From Gammaproteobacteria bacterium (GTDB lineage: Bacteria > Pseudomonadota > Gammaproteobacteria > JACKNK01): DNA of 64,000 bases. The first letter of the stretch is position 1. The number at the start of each line of letters is the position of its first letter. The position numbers were made by a program, and so were the translations under genes. The notes under the pieces were generated by a model. That model was given only the letters and a program-made list of their open reading frames with translations, was not told the DNA's origin and searched no databases. The stretch is taken from assembly GCA_024234895.1 (NCBI GenBank), contig JACKNJ010000004.1:220151-284150 (forward strand), in the 5' to 3' direction. This document shows positions 17,591 through 26,343 of this stretch, piece by piece.

Positions 17591-19129
17591 ATGAAGCCCT
17601 CCCGAAGACCCTGCAAATGTTCCTGTAATCGGTCGCGAATCGGCGTCTCCCGAGGCGCGTTGCAGAGACTCACGCGGATTGGTGTGCTGGTCGCAAGCAT
17701 GTGTGCTCCGGTCCTGTCGGCACAGGACTCGCCGCTGATTCTGCATCCCATCGATCTGCCCGATATCGGCGACCCGGCTGGCGCCCTGCTTACGCCCACG
17801 GACGAACGCAACCTCGGTCGATCGCTCTTTCTGTCGCTTCGGGAATCGGGCGATCTGCTCGACGACACGCTGGTCAATGCATATATCCAGGGCCTCGGTG
17901 ACCGCCTGCTCGCCAGCGCCGACAGCCTCGGTCAGCGCTATTACTTCTTCGTGGTCAACGAGGGCAGCATCAACGCCTTCGCCGCGCCCGGTGGTTACAT
18001 CGGCATATTCACCGGCCTCATAGAATTTGCTGATACCGAAGACGAACTCGCCGCGGTCATGGCACACGAAATCGCGCACGTCACGCAGCGACACATGGCG
18101 CGCACCTTCGAAGCGGCCGAGCAGTTCTCGGTACCACTTGCGGTCGCGATCCTGAGTGCCGTCCTGCTCGCGCGTGGTGCGAATTCGCAGGTCGCCGACG
18201 CCGCCCTGTTCGGCGGCCTCGCCGGCAGCGTGCAGCAAAAGATCAACTTCACCCGCGCCAATGAACAGGAAGCGGACCGGATAGGCATCGGCATTCTCGG
18301 CAGCGCCGGCTTCGACCCTCATTACATGGGTGGCTTCTTCGCGCGCCTGGAACGCGAGAGTCGCTACTACGGCGAACAGGCCCCGGAATTTCTGCGCACC
18401 CACCCGGTCAACAGCAACCGCGTCGCCGACGCGTTGGGGCGCGCCGAGGCCTGGGGAAAGCCGAAAAACCCGGACCCGCAGGTATTCGAGCTGATGCGCA
18501 TGCGTGTGCAGGTGCTCGGCTCGAAGGATGGACGCGCCCTGCTCGCCCGCCTGCGCGACCAGAAGGGGGCCCTTGCACCGGAGCGCCGCGTCGCGATCCG
18601 CTACGGCGAGGCCCTGCTGCTCAATCAGCTGGCCCAATACGAGGAGGCGGCACGCATACTCGAATCCCTGCTCGCCGACGATGCGCTGCGCGTGCCGTAT
18701 TACCTCGCCCGCGCGGAATCGTTGCTCGCCCTCGGACGCGCCGACCAGGCCCTCGCATCGCTGCGCCAGGGGATGAGCCTCTATCCGGGCGACCACACGC
18801 TCACCCTGGCACTGGCCCGCGCCAGCCTCTCCGCCAACGATGCCGAGGGCGCCTATCGCCTGCTCCAGGCCCATAACCGCGAAGGCAATGCCGATGTGGA
18901 CACATGGACGCTGCTCGCGGCAGCGGCGGCCAAGAGTGGGCATCAGGTGGCCGCACACGAGGCCCAGGCGGAGAAATACCTGCTCGAAGATAATCGCGAG
19001 CTGGCGATCCAGCAGCTCAAACAGGCGCAACGCGCGGCCAGCGACGACTACTACGCGCGCTCCCGTATCGCCACGCGCCTGCGCGAACTGGAGACGGCCG
19101 AGGAAGACGACAAGAAATCGCGCCCCTGA
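17591..19129 (+). CDS. bepA: Periplasmic M48 metalloprotease with TPR domain (BepA-like)
   Basis: A 512-residue protein with a basic N-terminus and hydrophobic segment (IGVLVASMCAPVLSA, about 30-44) serving as signal peptide. The M48 protease domain has HEIAH at 159-163 and the third zinc ligand in NEQEADRIGIGILG. The C-terminal half (about 290-500) is a TPR superhelix. This is the BepA/YfgC architecture: a periplasmic chaperone-protease that helps or degrades LptD and BAM substrates. An ATG-rich but low-complexity leader makes the exact start uncertain. It ends at a hairpin shared with the convergent tRNA-Lys. Confidence 0.9.
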   Translation: MKPSRRPCKCSCNRSRIGVSRGALQRLTRIGVLVASMCAPVLSAQDSPLILHPIDLPDIGDPAGALLTPTDERNLGRSLFLSLRESGDLLDDTLVNAYIQGLGDRLLASADSLGQRYYFFVVNEGSINAFAAPGGYIGIFTGLIEFADTEDELAAVMAHEIAHVTQRHMARTFEAAEQFSVPLAVAILSAVLLARGANSQVADAALFGGLAGSVQQKINFTRANEQEADRIGIGILGSAGFDPHYMGGFFARLERESRYYGEQAPEFLRTHPVNSNRVADALGRAEAWGKPKNPDPQVFELMRMRVQVLGSKDGRALLARLRDQKGALAPERRVAIRYGEALLLNQLAQYEEAARILESLLADDALRVPYYLARAESLLALGRADQALASLRQGMSLYPGDHTLTLALARASLSANDAEGAYRLLQAHNREGNADVDTWTLLAAAAAKSGHQVAAHEAQAEKYLLEDNRELAIQQLKQAQRAASDDYYARSRIATRLRELETAEEDDKKSRP

Positions 19130-19137
19130 AAACGCGA

Positions 19138-19160
19138 AAGCCCGCCATGACGGCGGGCTT
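19138..19160. terminator. Bidirectional terminator between bepA and tRNA-Lys
   Basis: AAGCCCGCC-ATGA-CGGCGGGCTT: a perfect 9-bp stem with a 4-base loop and short T-runs on either side, between two convergent units. It serves bepA on the plus strand and tRNA-Lys on the minus strand. Confidence 0.8.
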
Positions 19161-19169
19161 CCAGGGTGA

Positions 19170-19245
19170 TGGTGGGCCGTGTGCGACTCGAACGCACGAC
19201 CACCTGATTAAAAGTCAGATGCTCTACCGACTGAGCTAACGGCCC
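19170..19245 (-). tRNA. tRNA-Lys (UUU)
   Basis: A 76-nt cloverleaf with encoded CCA: acceptor GGGCCGT/ACGGCCC, D-arm GCTCAGTCGGTAGAGC, anticodon loop CTTTTAA, T-arm GTGCG-TTCGAGT-CGCAC. The tRNA lies 25 bp after queC, at the end of the tol-pal-cpoB-que cluster, which mirrors the lysT cluster downstream of cpoB in E. coli. Confidence 0.97.
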
Positions 19246-19270
19246 GAAAAACGCGCGATGATACCCAAGT

Positions 19271-19966
19271 TCAACGGTCTTCGCGATAACGAGTGGGATC
19301 GGCAATCCCGGCATCAGTAAAACCCTGCGCGCGCAGGCGGCAGGAATCGCAACGTCCGCAGGCGCGGCCCTGGTCATCGGCCGCGTAACAGGAGACCGTC
19401 AGCGCGTAGTCGACGCCCAACGCGGTGCCCGCGCGGATGATGTCCGCCTTGCTCATCTCGATCAGGGGTGCGTGGATACGCAATCCACCCTGCTCGACGC
19501 CGACCTTGGTGGCGAGATTGGCGAGTTTCTCGAAGGCGTCGATGAAGGCTGGCCGGCAATCGGGGTAGCCCGAGTAATCCACCGCATTGACGCCGACGAA
19601 GATGTCGCGCGCATCCAGCACTTCTGCCCAACCCAGGGCGAGCGACAGGAACACCGTGTTGCGGGCCGGCACGTAGGTCACGGGAATGCCGTCACTGGGT
19701 GTCTCGGGCACCGCGATGCTGGAGTCCGTCAGGGCTGAACCACCAATCGCACGCAGATCGAGTTCAATGACCTTGTGCTCGAACGCGCCGAGCGCCGCCG
19801 CGACCCGCGCCGCCGCCCGCAGTTCGGCGCTGTGCCGCTGTCCGTAGGCCAGACTCAGGGCGTAGGGCCGATATCCGGCAGCCCGGGCCTGGGCGAGCAC
19901 GGTGGCCGAATCCAAGCCACCGGACAGCAACACGACGGCGCGTTTGTCGTCGACGCGATCGATCAT
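19271..19966 (-). CDS. queC: 7-cyano-7-deazaguanine synthase QueC
   Basis: A 231-residue PP-loop ATPase with SGGLDS near residue 13 and a C-terminal zinc cluster CYAADDQGRACGRCDSC. It converts 7-carboxy-7-deazaguanine to preQ0, a step of queuosine synthesis. The ATG at 19966 overlaps the queE stop (ATGA); the frame runs open to 20131 but that part lies within queE. With queE directly upstream, two consecutive enzymes of the pathway are coupled. Confidence 0.96.
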   Translation of the reverse strand: MIDRVDDKRAVVLLSGGLDSATVLAQARAAGYRPYALSLAYGQRHSAELRAAARVAAALGAFEHKVIELDLRAIGGSALTDSSIAVPETPSDGIPVTYVPARNTVFLSLALGWAEVLDARDIFVGVNAVDYSGYPDCRPAFIDAFEKLANLATKVGVEQGGLRIHAPLIEMSKADIIRAGTALGVDYALTVSCYAADDQGRACGRCDSCRLRAQGFTDAGIADPTRYREDR

Positions 19967-20637
19967 CGCCCGCGCTCTTCGCCCCATAGGTACTTGTGCA
20001 GCTGGATCTGGAAGCGCACCGGCAACCGGTCGGCCAAAACCCATTCCGCGAGACGTGCCGGCGCTAGGCGACCGTGCACCGGCGATACCAGGATTTCGCA
20101 CTTTCCGGACAGCGCATGTTCTTTCAGACAAGCGCGCATCCAGTCGTAGTCCTCGCGATCGCTCACCACGAACTTGATCTGGTCACGCTCACCGATGTGT
20201 TCGAGATTGCGGTAGAGGTTGCGCGCGACCTCCCCGGAGCCGGGCGTCTTCAGGTCCATGACCTTGACCACCCGGCGATCCACCGCGGCCACGTCCAATG
20301 CTCCGGAGGTTTCCAGCGAAACCTCGTGACCGGCATCGCACAGGGCGGTGAGCAACGGCAGACAGGCCTTCTGGGCAAGGGGCTCACCGCCGGTCACGGT
20401 GACGTGGTGGGTCGTGAACGCGGCCACCTCACCGAGCACCTCATCCATATCCATCCAGCGTCCGTCGCGGAATGCATATTCGGTATCGCAATAGACACAA
20501 CGCAGCGGGCAACCGGTCAGACGCACGAACACGGTTGGCAAGCCGACCGTGCGCGACTCCCCCTGCAGGGAGTGAAATATCTCGGTGATCCGCAGCCGCC
20601 GCGCGGCGTCGTCACCGGCGGGCGACTTTTCCGCCAT
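19963..20637 (-). CDS. queE: 7-carboxy-7-deazaguanine synthase QueE (radical SAM)
   Basis: A 224-residue radical SAM enzyme. The cluster motif is CPLRCVYC (CxxxCxxC) in LTGCPLRCVYCDTEYAF, preceded by EIFHSLQGES and followed by TVTGGEPLAQ. It rearranges 6-carboxytetrahydropterin to CDG. The start is either this ATG, with GAGGGTGG nine bases upstream, or a TTG at 20646 that overlaps the cpoB stop; the ATG is preferred. Confidence 0.95.
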   Translation of the reverse strand: MAEKSPAGDDAARRLRITEIFHSLQGESRTVGLPTVFVRLTGCPLRCVYCDTEYAFRDGRWMDMDEVLGEVAAFTTHHVTVTGGEPLAQKACLPLLTALCDAGHEVSLETSGALDVAAVDRRVVKVMDLKTPGSGEVARNLYRNLEHIGERDQIKFVVSDREDYDWMRACLKEHALSGKCEILVSPVHGRLAPARLAEWVLADRLPVRFQIQLHKYLWGEERGR

Positions 20638-20642
20638 CGGGA

Positions 20643-21407
20643 TCAACCACCCTCGCGCTTGATCAACTGCAGACGATTGCCTGCCAGCCGAGCGGCCGTG
20701 GTGTCCGGAAAGCGCTTCTCGACGTCTTCCAGCACCTTGCGAGCCGCTTTTTTGTCGCCCTTTTCGTAATGCACGAAGCCGACCTTGAGCAGCGCATTGG
20801 GCAGCTTGCTGCTGTCCGGGAACCGCTCGGTCAGTTTTCCGAATTCGGCGAGCGCGAAATCAAAGTCGCGGGTCTGGTAACCGATCTCACCGAGCCAGTA
20901 CTGCGACTCTTCCGCGTAATCGCCCTGCGGGTACTGCTCGAGGTATGCCTGGAACCCGGCCTTGGCCTGGGCGTGACGACCGTCCGTGAGCAACTTGAAG
21001 GCCGACTCGTAGACCCGCTGCTCGGCCAGCGGATCGACATTGACCGGCGCGTTCCCGGTTGGCGGCTGAGCCGCCGGTGCCGCCGCCGCGGGTGCGGCAA
21101 CCGGTCCGGCGGCCTCGAGCTTGTGCAGGCGCCCGTCGACGTCCAGATACAGCTCGCGCTGGCGTTTACGCACGCCTTCCAGCTGGTGGTTGGCCTCTTC
21201 AAGCTGACCGCGCAGTTGCTGAACCTCACGCTGGAGCCGCGTGACACGGTCCAGCATCTCGTTCAGCACCTGGCTTTCCAGCAGCCGTTCCAGACGACTG
21301 ACGCGATCGTCGAGATCGCCCGGCGCGGCATGGACCGCGGGCAGCGGCAACGCCGCTGCCAACGCGATCGCGACCCAGACCGGACGCAAACGATTCCGGA
21401 CGCTCAT
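20643..21407 (-). CDS. cpoB: Cell division coordinator CpoB (YbgF)
   Basis: A 254-residue periplasmic protein: signal peptide ending in AVHA, an N-terminal trimerising coiled coil (DDRVSRLERLLESQVLNEML, about 30-105), an Ala/Pro linker and three TPR units from about 130 (VYESAFKLLTDGRHAQAKAGF). It links PBP1B and the Tol machine during constriction. Its ATG overlaps the pal stop (ATGA). Confidence 0.94.
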   Translation of the reverse strand: MSVRNRLRPVWVAIALAAALPLPAVHAAPGDLDDRVSRLERLLESQVLNEMLDRVTRLQREVQQLRGQLEEANHQLEGVRKRQRELYLDVDGRLHKLEAAGPVAAPAAAAPAAQPPTGNAPVNVDPLAEQRVYESAFKLLTDGRHAQAKAGFQAYLEQYPQGDYAEESQYWLGEIGYQTRDFDFALAEFGKLTERFPDSSKLPNALLKVGFVHYEKGDKKAARKVLEDVEKRFPDTTAARLAGNRLQLIKREGG

Positions 21408-21952
21408 CAATGGCCCTTGTACTTCAGCTCGGCGCGGCGGTTCAGCTTCCACGAGCCTTCGTCATGGCCAACCGAGACCGGACGTTCCTCGCCGTAGCTG
21501 ACGACCTCGACCTGGTCGAAGGAAGCGCCCTGGAACAGCACCAGACGACGCACGGCCTGACCGCGGCGCTCGCCCAGAGCAACGTTGTATTCGCGGGTGC
21601 CACGCTCGTCGGCATGACCCTCGATGACGACGCTCGCGCTGGGATTGCGGGCCAGGTATTCGGCATGCGCATTCAAGGTCGGGCGGTATTCCGGCAGCAC
21701 CTCGTCGCTGTCGAACTCGAAATAGATGACCCGCACGGACAGCGGGCTGTCGGGGTTATCCAGCGCATCGCCGGAGAACCTACCCGCACCACCTGCTCCG
21801 GCAGTGGCCGCGCCGCCGCCGGCCGCGCCTGCACCACCCGCGCCCTCGACGACTTCACCGCCGTCACCGCTGCCTCGCGTCGCATCGTCACCACAACCTG
21901 CCAGCGAGACTGCAAACACGCCAATCAACAGCAACTTCACAATCTGGTTCAT
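21407..21952 (-). CDS. pal: Peptidoglycan-associated lipoprotein Pal
   Basis: A 181-residue lipoprotein. The lipobox SLAGC places the acylated Cys at residue 20. A Gly/Ala-rich linker (about 25-60) leads to an OmpA-like peptidoglycan-binding domain with VIYFEFDSDEVLPEYRP and VIEGHADERGTREYNVALGE. It anchors the outer membrane to the wall and is moved by TolB. The Gly/Ala linker is longer than in E. coli Pal. Confidence 0.96.
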   Translation of the reverse strand: MNQIVKLLLIGVFAVSLAGCGDDATRGSGDGGEVVEGAGGAGAAGGGAATAGAGGAGRFSGDALDNPDSPLSVRVIYFEFDSDEVLPEYRPTLNAHAEYLARNPSASVVIEGHADERGTREYNVALGERRGQAVRRLVLFQGASFDQVEVVSYGEERPVSVGHDEGSWKLNRRAELKYKGH

Positions 21953-22021
21953 GGAATCGTTCCTCTTATATGACGATGGGCCACGGGTGGATCGAAATGT
22001 AACGCCTTGTCCTGAATGACG

Positions 22022-23329
22022 TCAGGGGCCGAGGGGCGACCACGCCGGTTCGCGCACGTCACCTTCCTGCAATACCAGACGCTGCCGCACTGAGCCGTCG
22101 ACGGACACCGCCGCAAGTACGTCGCGCTGACCGTACTTGCTCGCGTAAATGATCATCGCGCCATTGGGGGCGAAACTCGGTGACTCATCCAGCGTGCCGT
22201 CGGTCAACACGCGGGTCAGGTCGTTTTCCAGATTCTTGACGGCGATACGGTACTTGCCGCCATCGCCGTTGACCATCGCCAGCTTCTTGCCATCCGGCGA
22301 AAAGCTCGCGCGGGCGTTGTAGTCGCCCTCGAAGGTCACACGTTGCGCCGGCCCGCCGTTCATCGCCACCCGATAAATCTGCGGGCGACCGCTGCGATCG
22401 GAAGTGAACACCAGACTCTGCCCGTCCGGCGCCCACACCGCCTCGGTGTCGATGCCCGCGTTGTTGGTGAGCCGGGTCAGTGCGCCGGTCTGCACATCGA
22501 GGACGTAGATTTCCGGGTCACCGTCCTTGGACAGCGTCATCGCCAATCTCCGGGCATCCGGCGACCAGGAGGGCGCACCGTTGATACCCTTGTGCGACGC
22601 AACCTTGCGACGCTGTCCGCTGACCACTTCCTGAATCCAGATCGACGGACGCCCGCCCTCGAAGGAAACGTAAGCCAGGCGATTGCCGTCCGGCGACCAG
22701 GACGGCGACATCAGCGGCTGATCGGACTGCAACACGACCTTCGGGTTGTAGCCGTCGGCGTCGGCGACCACGAGCTTGTGCTCGTTACGGTTGTTCTTGC
22801 CGGAAGTGATGTAGGCGATACGGGTGTTGAACGCGCCGCGCAAACCAGTCAGCTCCTCGAAGATCAGGTCACTGATGTGATGCGCGACGCCGCGCAGTTC
22901 GTCTGTCTTGGCGGGAAAACTGAAACCCAGCAACTGCTCGCCGGAAAACACGTCGAACAACTGGAACTGCACGATGTACTTGCCCGGGCCATCCGGCTGC
23001 AACTTGCCGATGACGATGTGATCGGCGCCGATCAGACGCCAGTCGCGAAAGTTGATCTGCGCGGATTCGGTCGGCCGGGAAACCAGATCGGCGTCGGCCA
23101 GCGGCTTGAACATGCCGCTGCGGGTCAGGTCGCTGGAGATGATCCAGGCGATGTCCTGTGGCGGCTTGTCCGGTTGTGGCCAGCCGAACGGCACCACCGC
23201 GATCGGGCGGGCGCTGGCGGTGTACTCGGAGATCTCGATGGTCAGCACCGCGTTCGCGGTGTGGGACAACAAACCCAGGAACAGCCCCAGAATCGGGGTG
23301 AAGAAGGTAAACCAGGCGCGTCGCGGCAT
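22022..23329 (-). CDS. tolB: Tol-Pal system beta-propeller protein TolB
   Basis: A 435-residue periplasmic protein with a signal peptide (MPRRAWFTFFTPILGLFLG, cleaved after TANA), an N-terminal D1 domain with IAVVPFGWPQ, and a six-bladed propeller made of repeats such as MSPSWSPDGNRLAYVSFEGG. It binds Pal and the TolA C-terminus. The start is this ATG or a TTG at 23368 that overlaps the tolA stop. Confidence 0.95.
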   Translation of the reverse strand: MPRRAWFTFFTPILGLFLGLLSHTANAVLTIEISEYTASARPIAVVPFGWPQPDKPPQDIAWIISSDLTRSGMFKPLADADLVSRPTESAQINFRDWRLIGADHIVIGKLQPDGPGKYIVQFQLFDVFSGEQLLGFSFPAKTDELRGVAHHISDLIFEELTGLRGAFNTRIAYITSGKNNRNEHKLVVADADGYNPKVVLQSDQPLMSPSWSPDGNRLAYVSFEGGRPSIWIQEVVSGQRRKVASHKGINGAPSWSPDARRLAMTLSKDGDPEIYVLDVQTGALTRLTNNAGIDTEAVWAPDGQSLVFTSDRSGRPQIYRVAMNGGPAQRVTFEGDYNARASFSPDGKKLAMVNGDGGKYRIAVKNLENDLTRVLTDGTLDESPSFAPNGAMIIYASKYGQRDVLAAVSVDGSVRQRLVLQEGDVREPAWSPLGP

Positions 23330-23364
23330 GTGTTTGATGCTCTGTCGTCGGGGAGTCAGCGGGC

Positions 23365-24618
23365 TCAATTCTTGGGTTTGAACACGAATTGGAGCTGACG
23401 TTCAAATAATTCCGGATCGGGTGCCGCCGGCAGCGGCGACGCCTTGCGCACGGCCTGTTCGACGGAACGCTGGAAAACGCTGTCGCCATTGCACTCGCTG
23501 ACACGCACGTCCACCACCTCGCCACCCGGGATCTGGCTGACCAGCACGCTGCATTGCAGATCCTGGCCGCGCTTGCCGGGGTTGGTCCACACCCGCTCGA
23601 CCTTGTCGCGGATCGCGGCGATGTATTGCAGGCGCAGGCTGTCCATCTGGCGCTCGCGGGCGCTCTTCAGTCGTTGGCGTTCGGCGGCCATTTCGTCTTC
23701 GAGCGCGAGTTCAAGCTGTTTGCGCTGCTCGGCCTCCTGGCGCTTGCGCTCCTCCACCTCGCGCTTTTGCTTGAGCTCGGCGACGCGCGCAGCCTCGGCG
23801 GCGCGTTCCTTCTCCAGGCGCTCCTTGTCGGCCTTGGCCTTGGCCAGACGCTCGGCTTCGGCCTTCTTCTCGGCCTCGATCGCCGCCAGTTCCTTGGCCC
23901 GCGCGACACGCTCCGCCTCAAGCTTTTCGAGTTCCTCGCGACGGCGCTCCTCGGCAGCCTGGGCAGCCTTGAGGCGTTCCGCCTTCTCGGCCTGCTCGGC
24001 CTTCAGCGCCGCCAGCTTCTCGGTCTCGGTGACCTGGTTCTTCTTCAACTCCGCCAGGCGCTGCGTCTCGGTCTCCTGAGTCTTTTTCAACTCGGCGATA
24101 CGCTCCGCCTCGGCTTCCTTCTGCGCCTGCAATTCCTGTTGCTGGCGCTTGAGGTCGGCAAGTTTTTTGACCTCCACCTGCTTGGCGGCTTCGGCGGCCT
24201 TGGCCTCGGCCTCACGTTCGGCGGCGAGTTCGGCGACACGCTTTGCCTCGGCCTGGCGCTTGGCTTCCGCCTGCTTGGCCTCCTGTTCGCTCTGCTTGCG
24301 CAGTTCGGCGAGGCGCTTGTCCTCGGCCGCACGCTGTTCCTCCAGGCGCTCGGTCTCCGCCCGCATCGCGGCGAGCTGTTCCTCGGACTCGCGCTTGGCC
24401 TCTTCCTTGGCGACGTCCTGCTGCTTGATGCGCTCGATCTCGGCCATCACGTCCCGCTCGGAGACTGCCTGGGCCTTGATCGGCTCGACCTTGGGCGCAT
24501 CGGCACGCGGCGTGTAGACGGAGCCCTCGAAGCTGATGATCAGCAACAACACCGCGAGCACGTGTACCAGCAGGGAGTACACGAAGGAGCGGAAATTGAG
24601 GAACAGATGACGAAACAT
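23365..24618 (-). CDS. tolA: Cell envelope integrity protein TolA
   Basis: A 417-residue protein: one N-terminal transmembrane helix (FVYSLLVHVLAVLLLIISF, about 12-30), a very long charged Ala/Glu/Lys/Arg helix (about 50-325) and a C-terminal globular TolA domain with two Cys (LQCSVLVSQIPGGEVVDVRV and SECNGDSVFQRSVEQAV). It spans the periplasm and transmits the TolQR proton-motive stroke to TolB-Pal. Confidence 0.95.
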   Translation of the reverse strand: MFRHLFLNFRSFVYSLLVHVLAVLLLIISFEGSVYTPRADAPKVEPIKAQAVSERDVMAEIERIKQQDVAKEEAKRESEEQLAAMRAETERLEEQRAAEDKRLAELRKQSEQEAKQAEAKRQAEAKRVAELAAEREAEAKAAEAAKQVEVKKLADLKRQQQELQAQKEAEAERIAELKKTQETETQRLAELKKNQVTETEKLAALKAEQAEKAERLKAAQAAEERRREELEKLEAERVARAKELAAIEAEKKAEAERLAKAKADKERLEKERAAEAARVAELKQKREVEERKRQEAEQRKQLELALEDEMAAERQRLKSARERQMDSLRLQYIAAIRDKVERVWTNPGKRGQDLQCSVLVSQIPGGEVVDVRVSECNGDSVFQRSVEQAVRKASPLPAAPDPELFERQLQFVFKPKN

Positions 24619-24631
24619 GAGCGCTTCCGGA

Positions 24632-25072
24632 TCAACTCTTGCCGTCGGTGGTGGCGAGCGGTTCCTGCGTCATCAGGCCGACGCTGGGCGCGCCAGCGGC
24701 CTGCAGCAGCGTCATGACGCGGACCACATGGCCGTAGTCGACGCTCTGATCGCCGCGCACCAGCACCGGAATGTCGGGCCGGTGACGCAGGATCGCGGCC
24801 ACCTTGACCTGCAGGGCGCGCATCTCGATCGGCGCATCCGGCGTCTCGCCGAGATTCAGATAGTAATTGCCGTTGATGTCGACACTGACCACGATGGGCT
24901 CCTGCTCGGTGCGCGGGAGCTGTTCGGCGGTAGCCTGCGGCAGGTCAACCTCGACACCCTGATTGAGCAGCGGCGCGGTGACCATGAAGATCACCAGCAG
25001 CACGAGCATCACGTCGATGTACGGCACGACGTTGATCTCGGCCATCGCGCGGCGGCGTTCGGAACGCGCCAT
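24632..25072 (-). CDS. tolR: TolR, ExbD-family proton-channel subunit
   Basis: A 146-residue protein with a short cytoplasmic start, a single transmembrane helix carrying the proton-path Asp (NVVPYIDVMLVLLVIFMV, Asp near 20) and a periplasmic ExbD-type domain. It pairs with TolQ. It lies 3 bp after tolQ and 13 bp before tolA. Confidence 0.95.
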   Translation of the reverse strand: MARSERRRAMAEINVVPYIDVMLVLLVIFMVTAPLLNQGVEVDLPQATAEQLPRTEQEPIVVSVDINGNYYLNLGETPDAPIEMRALQVKVAAILRHRPDIPVLVRGDQSVDYGHVVRVMTLLQAAGAPSVGLMTQEPLATTDGKS

Positions 25073-25075
25073 CGC

Positions 25076-25837
25076 TCAGTCCTCGTCCTTGCCGTGGTGG
25101 TCGATCTGCTCGGGCACATCATCGTGGTCGTCATGGCCGTGACCATGATCGTGATCACGGTGACGCAGGTGGGCCTGGCGCTGGAGGATGCTCGAGAACT
25201 CCTCGACGAAGGTGTCGTAGCGGTTGACCAGACGATCGACATCGTCGGTGTAACGGTTGTAGGCGATGACCGCCGGGATCGCCGCGAACAGGCCCATCGC
25301 GGTCGCGACCAGCGCCTCGGCGATGCCGGGCGCGACCACCGACAGGGTCGCGTTCTGCATCGCGCCGATCGCGCGGAAGGCACTCATGATGCCCCAGACG
25401 GTGCCGAACAGGCCGACGTAGGGGCTGGTCGAACCGACCGTGGCGAGGAAGTTCAGGTTGGTTTCGAGGTAATCGGTCTCGCGGGCCAGGGCGACACGCA
25501 TCGCACGCTGCGAACCGGCGACCACCGACATCGGCTCGACGCCGCTCTGCTTGCGCAGCCGGGCGAACTCCTTGAAGCCGGCCTCGAACAGGCTCTCCAT
25601 GCCGCTGCGGCTGCGGCGCCGTTCGGCGATCTGCGTGTACATCGCGACCAGATCGGAACCGGACCAGAAACGCAGCTCGAAATCATCGGCGGAGACCCGC
25701 GCCAGTTTCAGCAGGCGGCGCTTGCGGAAGATCATCGCCCAGGACGCCACCGACGCCATCAGCAGGGCCAGCATGACCAGCTGCACCACCGGGCTGGCTT
25801 CGAGCATCAATTGCAGAATGGAAAGGTCCGCTTGCAT
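25076..25837 (-). CDS. tolQ: TolQ, MotA/ExbB-family proton-channel subunit
   Basis: A 253-residue protein with three transmembrane segments (about 15-35, 135-155, 170-195) and the TolQ core LNFLATVGSTSPYVGLFGTVWGIM and ALVATAMGLFAAIPAVIAYN. E. coli TolQ is about 230 residues; this one adds a C-terminal tail of about 34 residues (220-253) rich in His and Asp, with 9 His in clusters such as DHDHGHGHDDHDD. Such a tail could bind Zn, Ni or Cu. It is the second gene of the ybgC-tolQRAB unit. Confidence 0.95.
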   Translation of the reverse strand: MQADLSILQLMLEASPVVQLVMLALLMASVASWAMIFRKRRLLKLARVSADDFELRFWSGSDLVAMYTQIAERRRSRSGMESLFEAGFKEFARLRKQSGVEPMSVVAGSQRAMRVALARETDYLETNLNFLATVGSTSPYVGLFGTVWGIMSAFRAIGAMQNATLSVVAPGIAEALVATAMGLFAAIPAVIAYNRYTDDVDRLVNRYDTFVEEFSSILQRQAHLRHRDHDHGHGHDDHDDVPEQIDHHGKDED

Positions 25838-25842
25838 CGCGC

Positions 25843-26262
25843 TTACCGTCCGTCGTTTGTGATGAGCCCCTGAATCATCGTCAGCATGGGCTCGGGAATG
25901 GGTTTGGGGCGGAACGTATCCGCGTCCAGGCAGACCACGCGAATCTCGCCGCGCGTCAGGATTTCGTCGCCACGGCGCACGCTCTGCTCGAAGGTCAGGG
26001 CGGTGCGCCGGTATTCCTTGACCGCCGCGGTCGCGATCAATTCATCGTTGAACCGCGCCGGTCGGTGATATTCGATTGCGCAGCGATGCACGGCAAACAG
26101 CACGCCATGCCCGTCACGCAACTGATCCTGCTCGAAGCCCAGATCGCGCAGCCATTCGGTACGCGCGCGCTCCATGAACTTCAGGTAGTTGGCGTAGTAG
26201 ACCACGCCGCCGCTATCGGTGTCCTCGTAGTAGACCCGGACCGGCCATTCGAAGGTCAACAT
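25843..26262 (-). CDS. ybgC: Tol-Pal system acyl-CoA thioesterase YbgC
   Basis: A 139-residue hot-dog thioesterase with the catalytic segment YYEDTDSGGVVYYANYLKFMERARTEWL (Asp near residue 16). It hydrolyses acyl-CoA or acyl-ACP and is the usual first gene of the tol operon. It ends 5 bp before tolQ. Confidence 0.95.
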   Translation of the reverse strand: MLTFEWPVRVYYEDTDSGGVVYYANYLKFMERARTEWLRDLGFEQDQLRDGHGVLFAVHRCAIEYHRPARFNDELIATAAVKEYRRTALTFEQSVRRGDEILTRGEIRVVCLDADTFRPKPIPEPMLTMIQGLITNDGR

Positions 26263-26343
26263 GCGTCAACACACCGACAGCGAATCTGACGGCGCAGTCT
26301 AGCAGGAATATTAGCAATCATCGATATTTAGGCCACAAACCGC

